Shown here: positions 7,882-16,126 of the stretch, piece by piece
Position numbering within the stretch: the first letter of the stretch is position 1
Layout: each line of letters begins with the position of its first letter
Origin: a virus
Reading direction: 5' to 3' (one strand)
Length of the DNA: 37,279 nt
IMG/VR virus record: IMGVR_UViG_3300042466_000204
Span: 1-37,279 of that record
Program-made: the position numbers and the translations under genes
The notes under the pieces: model-generated
The model's input: the letters and a program-made list of their open reading frames with translations, nothing else
Database searches by the model: none
What the model was told of the DNA's origin: nothing

Positions 7882-9814
7882 ATCTTATGTTTCTTCTGAT
7901 TTGAGCCTGCTCCACAAAGAATAGCAAATCATCTGGGCCTTTAAGCATTACTTCAACACCGTACATTGCAGAGCTTACTGATGCACCAGAATAGTCCATT
8001 GATGGTACTTGAGGAACAATTACTCCATTAGTGTTTGGCACAAACAACTCTGGTCTACGCTCACCTACAATGTATGCTCTACCTTTCGATACAGGGCCAC
8101 CAAATTCTCTTCTGTTGGTAAAGGTAGAGCCTGTTCCTGCTGAAGCAGAACCTCCTCCACTTTTTGCTTTACCGAATGCTGCACTTACTAATGCAACTGC
8201 CCCTGCAATAAATACAGGTAGTAATGCTAAACCAACTGGACCTAATCCTTTTGCCCCTTCTGTTGCGACAACAACAGCATTACCAGTTGCTACTTGAGCA
8301 TTAGCCACATTTGCAGCAGCAGCTTCAGCTTTTCTAGCAGCAGCTTGCTGTATAATAGCACCAATAATTTTAGGAGTAGCAGAAAGCAAGGTAGTAACAA
8401 ATCCTCGTAATGCTCTATCGCTAATATTTAATGAAGCAGCAATTCCTGCACCAAGAGAACTAAATGCGTCAACGATTATTTCTAGGTTACTTTTAACCTT
8501 TTCTCCATTAACTAAATCTAATTCTTTTCTTAGTTGAGAAAGTTTTAACTGATATTTTTCTAATTGAGCAGTATCACTAGTTACTTTTACTAATTTCTCA
8601 TAAAGAGCAATTTCTTTTTCTAATTTTTCTATTATTCCAGGTTCAAATTTACCGCCTAACTCTAAACCTTGTAGTTGACTTTCATCAACTTTAATCTCAG
8701 GAGATTCTTCTATGGCTTTTTTTAATCCGCCATATTTTTCTATTAACTCATCAATATAATCAGTTTGCTTATCAGTTAAAGCAGCCTGCAAATCAAAAAA
8801 TGTTTTTGCCTCATCTGCGGCATCTTTTGTAAGGTCCTTATAAAACTTTAATTGCTGATTTACTTTTTCTAAAATTCCTCTATATAATCCAATTTCTTCT
8901 GTAGCTAATGATTTTTCTAATTCATTATTTGAATTGGCATAATTTCTAGTTGCATTAGAAATTTGTTCTTTCAAAAATCCTTCAAGTAACTCAAGCTCTC
9001 CTTTCCTTAGTTTATTTATTTTACCAGAAAGAGCATCAACCACTTCACCTGCTGTTTTAAATGCAGGAACATCAACTAATCTACCGCCAATATTTTCTGT
9101 TTTAAGTAGTCCAACATCTTTTAATAACTTATTTAATAACCCTTGAGCTAATAGTCCATTGGTATCTTTTAAAGATTCGTTAAAATCTTCTTGAGCCTTT
9201 GTTAATTCATCAACTTCCTTTTTTGTATCAAATACACCTAATTGATATGCTGTAAATGCAGCTGTAACAGCTGATATGCCTAAAACAATCAAATTTGATT
9301 TAGTTAATAAACTACCAAAAAATGATGTTAATGCAGAGCTAGTGCTACCTGTAGTAACTCTTAAAGCAGATAGCTGTTCTGCAAATTGCTGAATGTTGTT
9401 TCCTACGCCAATAATGCCAAAAGGAGCATCTTGAATAATTCTGTTAAATGCAATAGCTGAACCATTTGCTGCTCCTGCTGATACTCTAAATTTATTAAAA
9501 GACTGAACTGAAGTATCAGCAAAAGATTTACCTAAAGAATTTAACCTAGCTAATTCAATGTTAGTTTGCTCAAGTTCAGCATTAAACTTTGCAATTTGTT
9601 GTTCATTAGTTGCTTGGCTTAAAGAAACCTTTAATTCTTTAGCTTTAGCAGTTAACTGCTCAATCAATCCAATCTTTCTACGGAAGCCTACATTGGATTT
9701 CTCAGAATCCGTTGCAGTTTCAGATTCAAATGATTTTAGAGTTGCCTTCGCCTTGTTAATGGCTGATTGCAAATCCTTTATATCGGCAGTTAATCTTATT
9801 TGAAGCTCATTCAT
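7880..9814 (-). CDS. Tail tape measure protein
   Basis: A 644-aa protein downstream of the tail chaperone pair, the standard tape measure location. The N-terminal 100 residues form long amphipathic helices (LTADIKDLQSAINKAKATLK). The middle is Lys/Glu-rich and helical. Hydrophobic segments lie near residues 172-196 and 525-550, as expected for a protein that enters the host membrane. The last 80 residues carry a GGPVSKGRAYIVGERRPELF motif often seen at tape measure C-termini. Using about 1.5 angstrom per residue, a tail of roughly 95-100 nm is inferred. It is shorter than many siphophage tape measures. Confidence 0.9.
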   Translation of the reverse strand: MNELQIRLTADIKDLQSAINKAKATLKSFESETATDSEKSNVGFRRKIGLIEQLTAKAKELKVSLSQATNEQQIAKFNAELEQTNIELARLNSLGKSFADTSVQSFNKFRVSAGAANGSAIAFNRIIQDAPFGIIGVGNNIQQFAEQLSALRVTTGSTSSALTSFFGSLLTKSNLIVLGISAVTAAFTAYQLGVFDTKKEVDELTKAQEDFNESLKDTNGLLAQGLLNKLLKDVGLLKTENIGGRLVDVPAFKTAGEVVDALSGKINKLRKGELELLEGFLKEQISNATRNYANSNNELEKSLATEEIGLYRGILEKVNQQLKFYKDLTKDAADEAKTFFDLQAALTDKQTDYIDELIEKYGGLKKAIEESPEIKVDESQLQGLELGGKFEPGIIEKLEKEIALYEKLVKVTSDTAQLEKYQLKLSQLRKELDLVNGEKVKSNLEIIVDAFSSLGAGIAASLNISDRALRGFVTTLLSATPKIIGAIIQQAAARKAEAAAANVANAQVATGNAVVVATEGAKGLGPVGLALLPVFIAGAVALVSAAFGKAKSGGGSASAGTGSTFTNRREFGGPVSKGRAYIVGERRPELFVPNTNGVIVPQVPSMDYSGASVSSAMYGVEVMLKGPDDLLFFVEQAQIRRNIR

Positions 9815-9826
9815 GTTTCAAAAATA

Positions 9827-10135
9827 CTAATTTTTAACCATCTTATCTAAGAAGGCATTTCTACGAGCTTTAACTAAAGAAGAATCTAATTTCTTGCCAC
9901 CCTGATCAGTAGGCAATGGGAAGTACTGCTGAATAGATTTATTAGGAGCCTTCTTAGGAATCGAGGTGTAAACCTGGTATGCAACAAGCCGATATTTTTC
10001 CCACTCTCTTGACTGACTAACCTGATGACCACGCATGGTCAAGATAGTCTCGGCAAAAGTCATTTCATAAAAATTTCGAGGAAGTATGCGAAGTTCACCA
10101 AAACATTCTTGGCAAATATCAATCCATGTTAACTT
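9827..10135 (-). CDS. Tail chaperone extension (gpT-like), made by -1 frameshift
   Basis: The frame is open from the A-tract at the end of the upstream chaperone gene to the stop at 9827, giving 102 extra residues. An internal ATG at 10063 would give only 78 aa, but continuity up to the slip site argues for a G-GT fusion of about 231 aa (129 + 102). The extension includes WEKYRLVAYQVYTS and QQYFPLPTD, resembling the T part of tail assembly chaperones of Bacteroidota phages. The fusion would bind the tape measure and recruit tube subunits during tail assembly. It lies directly before the tape measure gene. Confidence 0.75.
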   Translation of the reverse strand, partial: KLTWIDICQECFGELRILPRNFYEMTFAETILTMRGHQVSQSREWEKYRLVAYQVYTSIPKKAPNKSIQQYFPLPTDQGGKKLDSSLVKARRNAFLDKMVKN

Positions 10136-10521
10136 TTTTTTTCAGCGACAGAATCTGTCGTTGATTCCAAATCCTTAACCGCAGGCAAGTCAACTCCCAT
10201 AGAAGTCCAAAAAGTTTGCCATACAGAATAGATGTCTTTATCATTAATTTCAGCAATCCACTCTCCGACCTGTTCCACAGTTACAGACTCCTCAAAGCCT
10301 ACAACATAGTCATTGCCAATGATGCCTGCGTAAATCAAAGTTTTAACAAGTAGAAAGTGATTCTTCTCATTAAGTTTCATAATTCGATTTAGCAAATCAT
10401 CTGTCTCAAAATTAGCATTTTCACCCTTGTAGATAATCTTAGCAAGTTCGATAGCTGAAAAGTTGTTAAACCGCAAGGTTCGGTTCTTGCCGCCTATGTT
10501 TAGTGTCATTATTCCTGTCAT
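10129..10521 (-). CDS. Tail assembly chaperone (gpG-like)
   Basis: A 130-aa acidic soluble protein between tail tube and tape measure genes. The N-terminus is a short beta domain (TLNIGGKNRTLRFN) followed by helices, as in tail chaperones of lambda-type phages. The stop (TAA) lies just past a run of nine A bases on the coding strand, where slipping would yield a longer form. The start may be the ATG at 10521 or the one at 10509. The product should act during assembly and be absent from the mature virion. Confidence 0.8.
   Translation of the reverse strand: MTGIMTLNIGGKNRTLRFNNFSAIELAKIIYKGENANFETDDLLNRIMKLNEKNHFLLVKTLIYAGIIGNDYVVGFEESVTVEQVGEWIAEINDKDIYSVWQTFWTSMGVDLPAVKDLESTTDSVAEKKS
10133..10143 (-). 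promoter_or_regulatory. Programmed -1 frameshift site (A-tract)
   Basis: On the coding strand the reading frame runs GAA AAA AAA AGT TAA, that is nine A bases followed by GTTAA. A -1 slip on A-AAA-AAA yields AAG TTA ACA TGG and enters the open frame that runs to 9827. This gives the G and GT pair of tail chaperones seen across siphophages. No obvious downstream pseudoknot was checked. Confidence 0.75.
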
Positions 10522-10551
10522 GCCACTAATTTAGTAATAAATGTAACAAGC

Positions 10552-10577
10552 AAAAAAAAAGCTCCTAAAAAAGGAGC
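10552..10577 (-). terminator. Terminator after the major tail protein gene
   Basis: On the minus strand the stem GCTCCT/AGGAGC (10572-10577 and 10561-10566) closes a 5-base loop and is followed by nine T (10552-10560). It lies 34 bases downstream of the tail tube stop. It probably trims expression of the tail genes further on relative to the tube protein, which is needed in many copies. Confidence 0.8.
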
Positions 10578-10610
10578 CTTTTTACTAAACACAAACACGA
10601 AAAACAGAAA

Positions 10611-11045
10611 TTAAGTTGTTACTGCGTCATCAATTGGGCCAGAACCTGTGATGGTTACAGAGTATGTCTGATATTCAGGAGCAGTTGCAGTTTCGTCAAA
10701 CTGAGAGATGAACCCTTCACCATATCTGATGTAAGAAGCATCTAGCGATTCAAACTTAAACTTTCTTGTTGCTCTAGCAATAGTATATCTAAAGATGTCT
10801 TCAGCAGAAACTTCATTAACACCTGGGTTGGTATTAACATCACCCTCGAAGCTCATTGTCCAAGAAGCAGTAGAAGGAAGGTTTCTTACGAAGTCACCAG
10901 TACAATCGTTGTTGATTTCTGTAGAGCCTACGGAAATAGACAAAGATTTTGATGAGGTACAAACCGCCAATTTCCAAGATGGTGTTGAAGTTGCAGAAAT
11001 GTCAATGTAAACACCAATATCTTTACTAAATAATTCGTTAGCCAT
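10611..11045 (-). CDS. Major tail (tube) protein
   Basis: A 144-aa strand-rich protein upstream of the tail chaperones. It has the pattern of TP901-1/lambda V type tube subunits: an early strand pair (KDIGVYIDIS, WKLAVCTSSKSLSIS), a central WTMSFEGDVN and a C-terminal TYSVTITGSG strand. The position between tail terminator and chaperone fits. A terminator directly follows, which fits a highly expressed structural gene. No C-terminal Ig-like decoration domain is present. Confidence 0.8.
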   Translation of the reverse strand: MANELFSKDIGVYIDISATSTPSWKLAVCTSSKSLSISVGSTEINNDCTGDFVRNLPSTASWTMSFEGDVNTNPGVNEVSAEDIFRYTIARATRKFKFESLDASYIRYGEGFISQFDETATAPEYQTYSVTITGSGPIDDAVTT

Positions 11046-11092
11046 AGTCTTATTATTTTATTATTTCAAAGGTATCAGATTTTTTTTTATAA

Positions 11093-11512
11093 TCAAAATG
11101 GTACAACTATGTGAGAATATGTCCTAACATTTCTGTAAATCCAATATTCACCTGTTCTCAACTGAACACTATCAGAACTTGCTAGGTTGGTAGTTCCAAT
11201 CTCCCATCCGTAAGCATTAATGTTAATGTCAGCATTACTCATAGGATTTATAATGTCTTCAATATCCTGAGCGATGTCAAATGCCTGATCCATACCGGTA
11301 GGTCTAGTAAAGCCTGTTACAATATCCAAGGTAACATCTGCATTAAACTTCTTGCAAGTAGTATTCGTAATCTCAGAAGTTGTTATGCTAGAGATAATCA
11401 CATAGGGATATCCTGCCATCTCAGGGATAGAAAATGCATCGTAGATAGGTACACCTATCTCTGGGTATAGTGCTTGAAAATAACCAGCTTTTAATGCTTT
11501 TGATAAATCCAT
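11093..11512 (-). CDS. Tail terminator / tail completion protein
   Basis: 139 aa when started at the ATG at 11512; a TTG two codons earlier is less likely. The order neck, minor head, this gene, tube matches the tail terminator (gpU-like) slot. Features seen are an N-terminal helix ending in ALYPEIGVPIYD, a central ISSITTSEI strand, an acidic DIAQDIEDIINP helix and C-terminal strands (GEYWIYRNVRTYSHIV), similar in layout to DUF3168-type proteins. It would cap the tail tube where it meets the head. The assignment rests largely on context. Confidence 0.6.
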   Translation of the reverse strand: MDLSKALKAGYFQALYPEIGVPIYDAFSIPEMAGYPYVIISSITTSEITNTTCKKFNADVTLDIVTGFTRPTGMDQAFDIAQDIEDIINPMSNADININAYGWEIGTTNLASSDSVQLRTGEYWIYRNVRTYSHIVVPF

Positions 11513-11530
11513 AGTCAAAGATAAGGTTTT

Positions 11531-12334
11531 TTAACGATTTGTAAATCCAAACCTATTGCCTTCCTGCTTAAACGACAATCTGCATCTGCAATTAATCGTG
11601 TTAGTCATAGAAGCTCCTTGAGTTGAATCACCAGGATATGCCAACTGCTGACCATTGATAATAAAGTTATTCTTTATCGGAATAAAGAATTTAGGGTCTG
11701 TAAACAGGTGGGCATCTCTAGTTCTGTCATCTCTAATTGCTTTCCATGCCTTCTGCCAATTTAACCCTGAGCTTTCTAGTGCAAGAAGTTGTGCTTTACT
11801 CATTGCATTGGTGACTTCTGTTCTTGCTATTGTGTTAGATCGTAGCACAAGGTCTGTCTGTCTAATCAAGTCAGCTATCTGCTCGTTGCTTAGCCCATTG
11901 CCTCTGCTTTTGCCAATTAACTCGTTTACTCGCTTAACACCTGTTGATAGTACCTCTGAAATTCTAAAGCCAATGTAGGTGCTTAAAAAGCCATCCATAA
12001 GCCTTCTCCAAAACGATGTCATCTCGTTTACATTCTGTGGTGCAAGAGTGCTTGCTACCTCGTCAAAGATGTCTTTGGTCTGTATTTCTTGATTTGTGAT
12101 TGGCCTAACAAACTCATTCCAAGTTAAAGTGCCCTCATCCTCCATTATAAGCTGATACATGGCTTGATATACCATAGCTATACCTTGACCACTCACAGAG
12201 CCGATGTCTTGTCCTGACTCAAATAAACGAGCCATTTCATCGTACTGTTCATCCAATGCTCGGTTGATTAGCCTAGCAAATCGTTTCTCAAAATAAGAAT
12301 GTCTTGAAAGATATATTTTGTCCGTGTAGTTCAT
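11531..12334 (-). CDS. Minor head protein, phage Mu gpF / SPP1 gp7 type
   Basis: A 267-aa protein with the C-terminal signature of the Mu-F minor head family: ARTEVTNAMSKAQLLA, then WKAIRDDRTRDAH, a YPGD element and a final NCRC motif near residue 250 with conserved Cys. Family members sit in the head near the portal and may assist DNA ejection. Here the gene lies after the connector genes rather than next to the portal, an unusual but not unique order. Its ATG overlaps the stop of the small membrane gene upstream (ATGA). Confidence 0.85.
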   Translation of the reverse strand: MNYTDKIYLSRHSYFEKRFARLINRALDEQYDEMARLFESGQDIGSVSGQGIAMVYQAMYQLIMEDEGTLTWNEFVRPITNQEIQTKDIFDEVASTLAPQNVNEMTSFWRRLMDGFLSTYIGFRISEVLSTGVKRVNELIGKSRGNGLSNEQIADLIRQTDLVLRSNTIARTEVTNAMSKAQLLALESSGLNWQKAWKAIRDDRTRDAHLFTDPKFFIPIKNNFIINGQQLAYPGDSTQGASMTNTINCRCRLSFKQEGNRFGFTNR

Positions 12335-12510
12335 TTAGAACGCTCATATATTTCTACTCCTCCCCAGATAACTAAGAAGCAGAAAGATACGGATAAAAGA
12401 TAAGCAAACGGCTTATTGCACCATAGGGCAAACTCTAGGATGCCTGAGCAAATTGAAAGGCACAGAAATGACAAAGCAAAAATCTGTGCCCAATCCTTTA
12501 ATTGTTTCAT
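12331..12510 (-). CDS. 59-aa two-helix membrane protein between neck genes
   Basis: A short frame that is easy to miss: MKQLKDWAQI..., 59 aa, with two hydrophobic segments (about residues 9-30 and 35-50) and a charged ending EIYERSK. Both ends are coupled: the start overlaps the upstream stop (ATGA at 12507-12510) and the stop overlaps the next start (ATGA at 12331-12334). This strongly supports a real gene. No family recognised. Membrane proteins are unusual among neck genes; a role in superinfection exclusion or timing is only a guess. Confidence 0.75.
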   Translation of the reverse strand: MKQLKDWAQIFALSFLCLSICSGILEFALWCNKPFAYLLSVSFCFLVIWGGVEIYERSK

Positions 12511-12953
12511 TGTGTTTGTAGAAGTTTCTTAATATTAGCTAAAGTTTTCTCAAACTCCAACCTAGCGTTTCGGTATAAGTAGCTATTGGGAGGTATTGGA
12601 TATTTAGCTCGTTCTTTCCCTTTAAATTGACTTGCGTAATTAACCAATCCGTACTCCTGTAAAAATTTATCATCAACCTCAGTTCCCGTGCCAAACTCCA
12701 CATAAGGAGCATAATTAACATTATTAATACCACCTGCTTTGACAATCCATGTCAATCCATTATTAGATACCACAGAACGAATAGTGCCTTTTAAATCACC
12801 TGTTTTAACAGGTACATCTCTTAAAGCATCAGCCTCAGTTCTTTCAGCCCATGCTCTTACTTCTTTATAGACACCAAGCTGTACATCTTGAGAGTACTTA
12901 TCTAAATCCTTTAAAAGAATATTGATTCCGCTTACCTTAACTTGGACTGCCAT
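12507..12953 (-). CDS. HK97 gp10-like neck / tail component
   Basis: 148 aa from the ATG at 12953; an upstream start would add nine residues lying over the previous gene. It shows the HK97-gp10 family layout: a helix with YKEVRAWAERTEADAL, then DVPVKTGDLKGTIRS, the conserved YAPYVEFGTGT motif, and a C-terminal PNSYLYRNARLEFEKTL segment. Family proteins act at the head-tail joint or tail completion. It sits after the head closure gene with a 17-bp overlap. Confidence 0.85.
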   Translation of the reverse strand: MAVQVKVSGINILLKDLDKYSQDVQLGVYKEVRAWAERTEADALRDVPVKTGDLKGTIRSVVSNNGLTWIVKAGGINNVNYAPYVEFGTGTEVDDKFLQEYGLVNYASQFKGKERAKYPIPPNSYLYRNARLEFEKTLANIKKLLQTQ

Positions 12954-13281
12954 TTCTATTAGTAGTTTCCATTGCAGCAAATGCTCTGATAGTAATGTAT
13001 CTTCTCAATGGGTCAACCTTTGGTGCAAGAGCAGTAAAGTAATACCCTCTCCACTCAATCTGATCTCCATTCTGAATAGTAACAGAAGGATTGTAACGAA
13101 TCACAACCTCAATCAAAGTACTCAACTCTTGCTTCTGTACAACAGTATCAACGCTAGGTGTAATTTCTTTAACACTAGCACCCTTTGGTTCGTAATAAGT
13201 AGATACGGTATTTATCAACTGACCTGTAACAGGGTCTTGAGTCTGTACAGACCTTTTAAATACCACTTTTTCACGCATCAT
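12937..13281 (-). CDS. Head closure / head-tail adaptor protein
   Basis: A 114-aa small beta-barrel type protein in the slot for SPP1 gp16-like head closure proteins. Strand pattern: VVFKRSVQTQDPVTGQ..., then EVVIRYNPSVTIQNGDQIEWRG (split by turns), YYFTALAPKVDPLRRYI, and a short C-terminus. The 'ngD.i.w.g..y.i' strand pattern is characteristic of this adaptor fold. The ATG overlaps the stop of the connector gene (ATGA). Confidence 0.8.
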   Translation of the reverse strand: MMREKVVFKRSVQTQDPVTGQLINTVSTYYEPKGASVKEITPSVDTVVQKQELSTLIEVVIRYNPSVTIQNGDQIEWRGYYFTALAPKVDPLRRYITIRAFAAMETTNRNGSPS

Positions 13282-13817
13282 GGGAATACTATTCTTCTGT
13301 ATGGATTTACTAACAACTTAACCTCACTCAACAAATCAGGCTTAGAATTAGCCTCTCTGTATTCGTAGTAATGATAGGCTTGACGATAGATTGCTTGCTT
13401 AATGGCATCATTCACCAAACTTGCGTTGGTAACATAGGTTATATTAATGTCTTTTCCACCTTCTTTTAGCAAATCGCCAAATAAAGTATAACCTGCGGTA
13501 GTTATTGACTGAATAGGCCCATAAGGCAACTTATAGTTCTTAGGCAAATGCAAGGCAATCAAGTTGATTGTCCGTACACCCAAAGACTTCTGCATATACT
13601 GCTCAATGTTCTGTCTAGCCGACTTTAGAAACAATAGAATCAAGTTGTCATCGGTATCGAAGTCAATTCTAGCATAGTCCTTAAAGTCCTCTACATTGTA
13701 AGGCTCAACATAGCTTGCCTCACTTGTAAAGGTAACTTGTAGTCCTGTTGCACCTAAGTATTCATATACTGGCAGTATATCGCCAAGCATATCTTCGTTG
13801 TATTCATATCCTGCCAT
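13278..13817 (-). CDS. Head-tail connector (gp6-like)
   Basis: A 179-aa helical protein directly downstream of the capsid terminator. The core segment (YNVEDFKDYARIDFDTDD, then LILLFLKSARQNIEQYMQKSLG) is the classic gp6-like connector signature: acidic residues before a long helix, then a Tyr-rich helix. It should form the ring beneath the portal. It is the first gene after the 13837-13859 terminator, so it is presumably expressed by read-through. Confidence 0.88.
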   Translation of the reverse strand: MAGYEYNEDMLGDILPVYEYLGATGLQVTFTSEASYVEPYNVEDFKDYARIDFDTDDNLILLFLKSARQNIEQYMQKSLGVRTINLIALHLPKNYKLPYGPIQSITTAGYTLFGDLLKEGGKDINITYVTNASLVNDAIKQAIYRQAYHYYEYREANSKPDLLSEVKLLVNPYRRIVFP

Positions 13818-13830
13818 GACTCAAAGATAA

Positions 13831-13859
13831 TAAAAAAGCCTTGGAAAATATCCAAGGCT
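13831..13859 (-). terminator. Terminator after the major capsid gene
   Basis: A perfect 9-bp stem AGCCTTGGA/TCCAAGGCT (13837-13845 and 13851-13859) with a 5-base loop. On the minus strand it is followed by TTTTTTA. It lies 26 bases past the capsid stop and would favour a short, abundant capsid message with partial read-through into neck genes. Confidence 0.85.
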
Positions 13860-13884
13860 CTTATTCTAAACTATTGACTTCTAA

Positions 13885-15045
13885 TTAGGAAGCCAAAGTT
13901 ACCTTAATGAACGCATTGTCATAGAACACAGGAAGTGCAACTCTCTCCTCAACACGAACCAAGATAACATTCTTCTCAGCATCGTCAGAGTTCTGATCGA
14001 AGAATCTGATACGAGGAGCCTGACGAGTCAACAACTGAGCTTGATTCCAATCACCAACGATACCAGTTCCTTGAGAAAGGTAAGAGTTAGAGAATACAGG
14101 GATACCAACTACATTAAGTTGACCAGTCAAAGGATTAACAGTCACAACACCTGGGAAGTCATACTCACCAGAACCAGCAGCCTTACCCAACAAGATGTTT
14201 ACATAATCTTGGTTAGAAAGAACGATTCCAGTTGGAGTGTGAAGGTTGTTCTTCAACTGACGCAAAGCAGCATCAATCAAGATTTCAATGCTTACAGTCT
14301 TAGAACCATTGTAGTTCTCAGAGTTAGCAGCATCAAGAAGCAAACCTTGGATGAAGGTATCTTCCTTCTTCAACAATTCAGCACGACCTTTGTTCTGCAA
14401 GAAAGCAGTCATCCAAGCCAAATCTTCAATCATAGAAATTGGAACTCCTTTGATAAGACCTGCAATCCACTCGGCATCAGCCTGGTAGGTAGTCATCTTA
14501 GGCTCAATCTCAGGCTTAGAACCGTCTCCGTATGCCCAAGTGTTTGCTCCACCAGTAGTAGCAGTTTCTTTAGGATACTTAACGAACTCACCAGACATTG
14601 TTCCACCAGGAAGTACATTTCTGTAGTGGAATGACTCGTAAGGCAACAAGATTGGATCTCTGAAGTCAGTTACGAAAGGCTCATAACCAGTAAAGTCAGA
14701 ATAGTTGAAATCCTTCATGGTCAATTCCATGCCCTTACCAGACTTCACATTCTTAACCATCTCAGCGTGGTTAGACTTCAAAGTCTCATGCAAAGACCAT
14801 CCGAAGTTCTTACGCTCAACTTTAGCAGCAGACTTCTCAGTCATGTCTGCAAGTGCCTTGTCCATTTCCTTCTGGATGTCAGCGTGCTTAGCCTGCATAT
14901 CAGCAGTAAGCTTGTCCATTGCGTCTTTAACTTTTGCGTCAAATCCAACAACATCTTTTTCTCTTTCAGTAGAGAAGTTTTTCTTCAGGGTTTGTAGCTC
15001 TTCGGCTAGAAAATCCTGAACCTCTTTAATTTGCAATTCTGCCAT
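13885..15045 (-). CDS. Major capsid protein, HK97 fold
   Basis: 386 aa from the ATG at 15045; a longer frame exists upstream but this start leaves a normal 20-bp overlap with the protease gene. The N-terminal ~95 residues are a charged coiled coil (KEVQDFLAEELQTLKKNF), the scaffolding delta domain usually removed by the prohead protease. The rest has the HK97 pattern: an E-loop region (GGTMSGEFVKYPKETATTGG), then WIAGLIKGVPISMIEDLAW, LLKKEDTFIQGLL, and the terminal P-domain strands (VILVRVEERVALPVFY). It forms the icosahedral shell. Confidence 0.93.
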   Translation of the reverse strand: MAELQIKEVQDFLAEELQTLKKNFSTEREKDVVGFDAKVKDAMDKLTADMQAKHADIQKEMDKALADMTEKSAAKVERKNFGWSLHETLKSNHAEMVKNVKSGKGMELTMKDFNYSDFTGYEPFVTDFRDPILLPYESFHYRNVLPGGTMSGEFVKYPKETATTGGANTWAYGDGSKPEIEPKMTTYQADAEWIAGLIKGVPISMIEDLAWMTAFLQNKGRAELLKKEDTFIQGLLLDAANSENYNGSKTVSIEILIDAALRQLKNNLHTPTGIVLSNQDYVNILLGKAAGSGEYDFPGVVTVNPLTGQLNVVGIPVFSNSYLSQGTGIVGDWNQAQLLTRQAPRIRFFDQNSDDAEKNVILVRVEERVALPVFYDNAFIKVTLAS

Positions 15046-16120
15046 GATTTCTAAATGTAGATTTAAGTGATTCAATTAATTTATTACTATCCAAATCGGC
15101 TTTAACCTGCTCCAAAGTGATTTCTTTCGGCTTTAGAATTTCGTAAAGTGATTTAAGTCTTTCTTCTAGTTTGACAAGTGTCTCGTCAGTTGCGTCAGAA
15201 GTCCTAACAAACTTCTCTAGTCTGTCAAGGTATTCAAACGCATCGTTTTCAGATTTCAAGTCAATGAATGTGGTCTCAGGATTGGCTCCCAAGAATTGTA
15301 CCGCTGATCCTTCGTACATAATAACTTCTTTAATAACATTAGCTTTCTTAGTGCCATCAAAGTACTGCTTGTCTTTAGGTACAGAAAATCCAAAGCTATG
15401 CTGGTTAATAAGTCCTGACTCTACCATCTTCATAAAGTCAACACCCAAACTATGAGTACCAATCTTAGCCTCATATCTCAAACCCTTCATATCTTCCTCT
15501 AGGTTGGTAATAAGAGCAACAGATTTCTTAGAGTCGTGGTCTAGCAAATACTTAATTAGCTTCTTACCATTAGGCCCACGCTCCTGGATAGTCTTAGCGA
15601 ATGCTCCTCTCTCGATGACATCACCATCCAAGTCCTTGTTACCAAACATTGCAAAATAACCTGAAACAACACCTTGCTTCATGTCGGCATCTTGAAATCC
15701 TTGGTTAATACCTTTAGTTAGAAAACCCATATTGCTCTGTTCTTTTATTTCTCCTAATTCTCTCAGTTTACTCCTGCTCCACGATAGTGCAGCTTTTCCT
15801 CCCCATGCATCGTACATCAATAGTCCACAGCCATCCTCGTAAGAGCTAGAAGATTGTAAATCAACCTCATGTCTACTTAGATAGCTATACATTCTCTTAA
15901 TTGTATCTACTGATACAGGCTCGCCTTTTGCAAGCTGATTTGCTCTCTGCTTTCCAACATCGGTGCCACATGGCCCCCAACCGTTCTCCTCAACATATTT
16001 AAGAACCCTCTTAGCGTTATTTCTAACTGCCTCAGGATAATCTGAATAGCTTTTTTGTTCGATAGATTCGAAATCTAAATCCTCATTCATACACAAAGAT
16101 TGAAAAAAACTATCAAACAT
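15026..16120 (-). CDS. Prohead protease (S78-like) with N-terminal head-morphogenesis domain
   Basis: A 364-aa two-part protein. Residues about 25-120 (NNAKRVLKYVEENGWGPCGT, RANQLAKGEP, DAWGGKAALSWS) form a domain that accompanies head genes in many phages. Residues about 140-300 are an HK97-type prohead protease: GYFAMFGNKDLDGDVIERGA at the N-side, likely catalytic His195 in LLDHD and Ser242 in NQHSFGFSV. It should cleave the capsid delta domain during maturation. It immediately precedes the capsid gene, as usual. The true start could be Met11 (16090). Confidence 0.9.
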   Translation of the reverse strand: MFDSFFQSLCMNEDLDFESIEQKSYSDYPEAVRNNAKRVLKYVEENGWGPCGTDVGKQRANQLAKGEPVSVDTIKRMYSYLSRHEVDLQSSSSYEDGCGLLMYDAWGGKAALSWSRSKLRELGEIKEQSNMGFLTKGINQGFQDADMKQGVVSGYFAMFGNKDLDGDVIERGAFAKTIQERGPNGKKLIKYLLDHDSKKSVALITNLEEDMKGLRYEAKIGTHSLGVDFMKMVESGLINQHSFGFSVPKDKQYFDGTKKANVIKEVIMYEGSAVQFLGANPETTFIDLKSENDAFEYLDRLEKFVRTSDATDETLVKLEERLKSLYEILKPKEITLEQVKADLDSNKLIESLKSTFRNHGRIAN

Positions 16121-16126
16121 ACAAAC

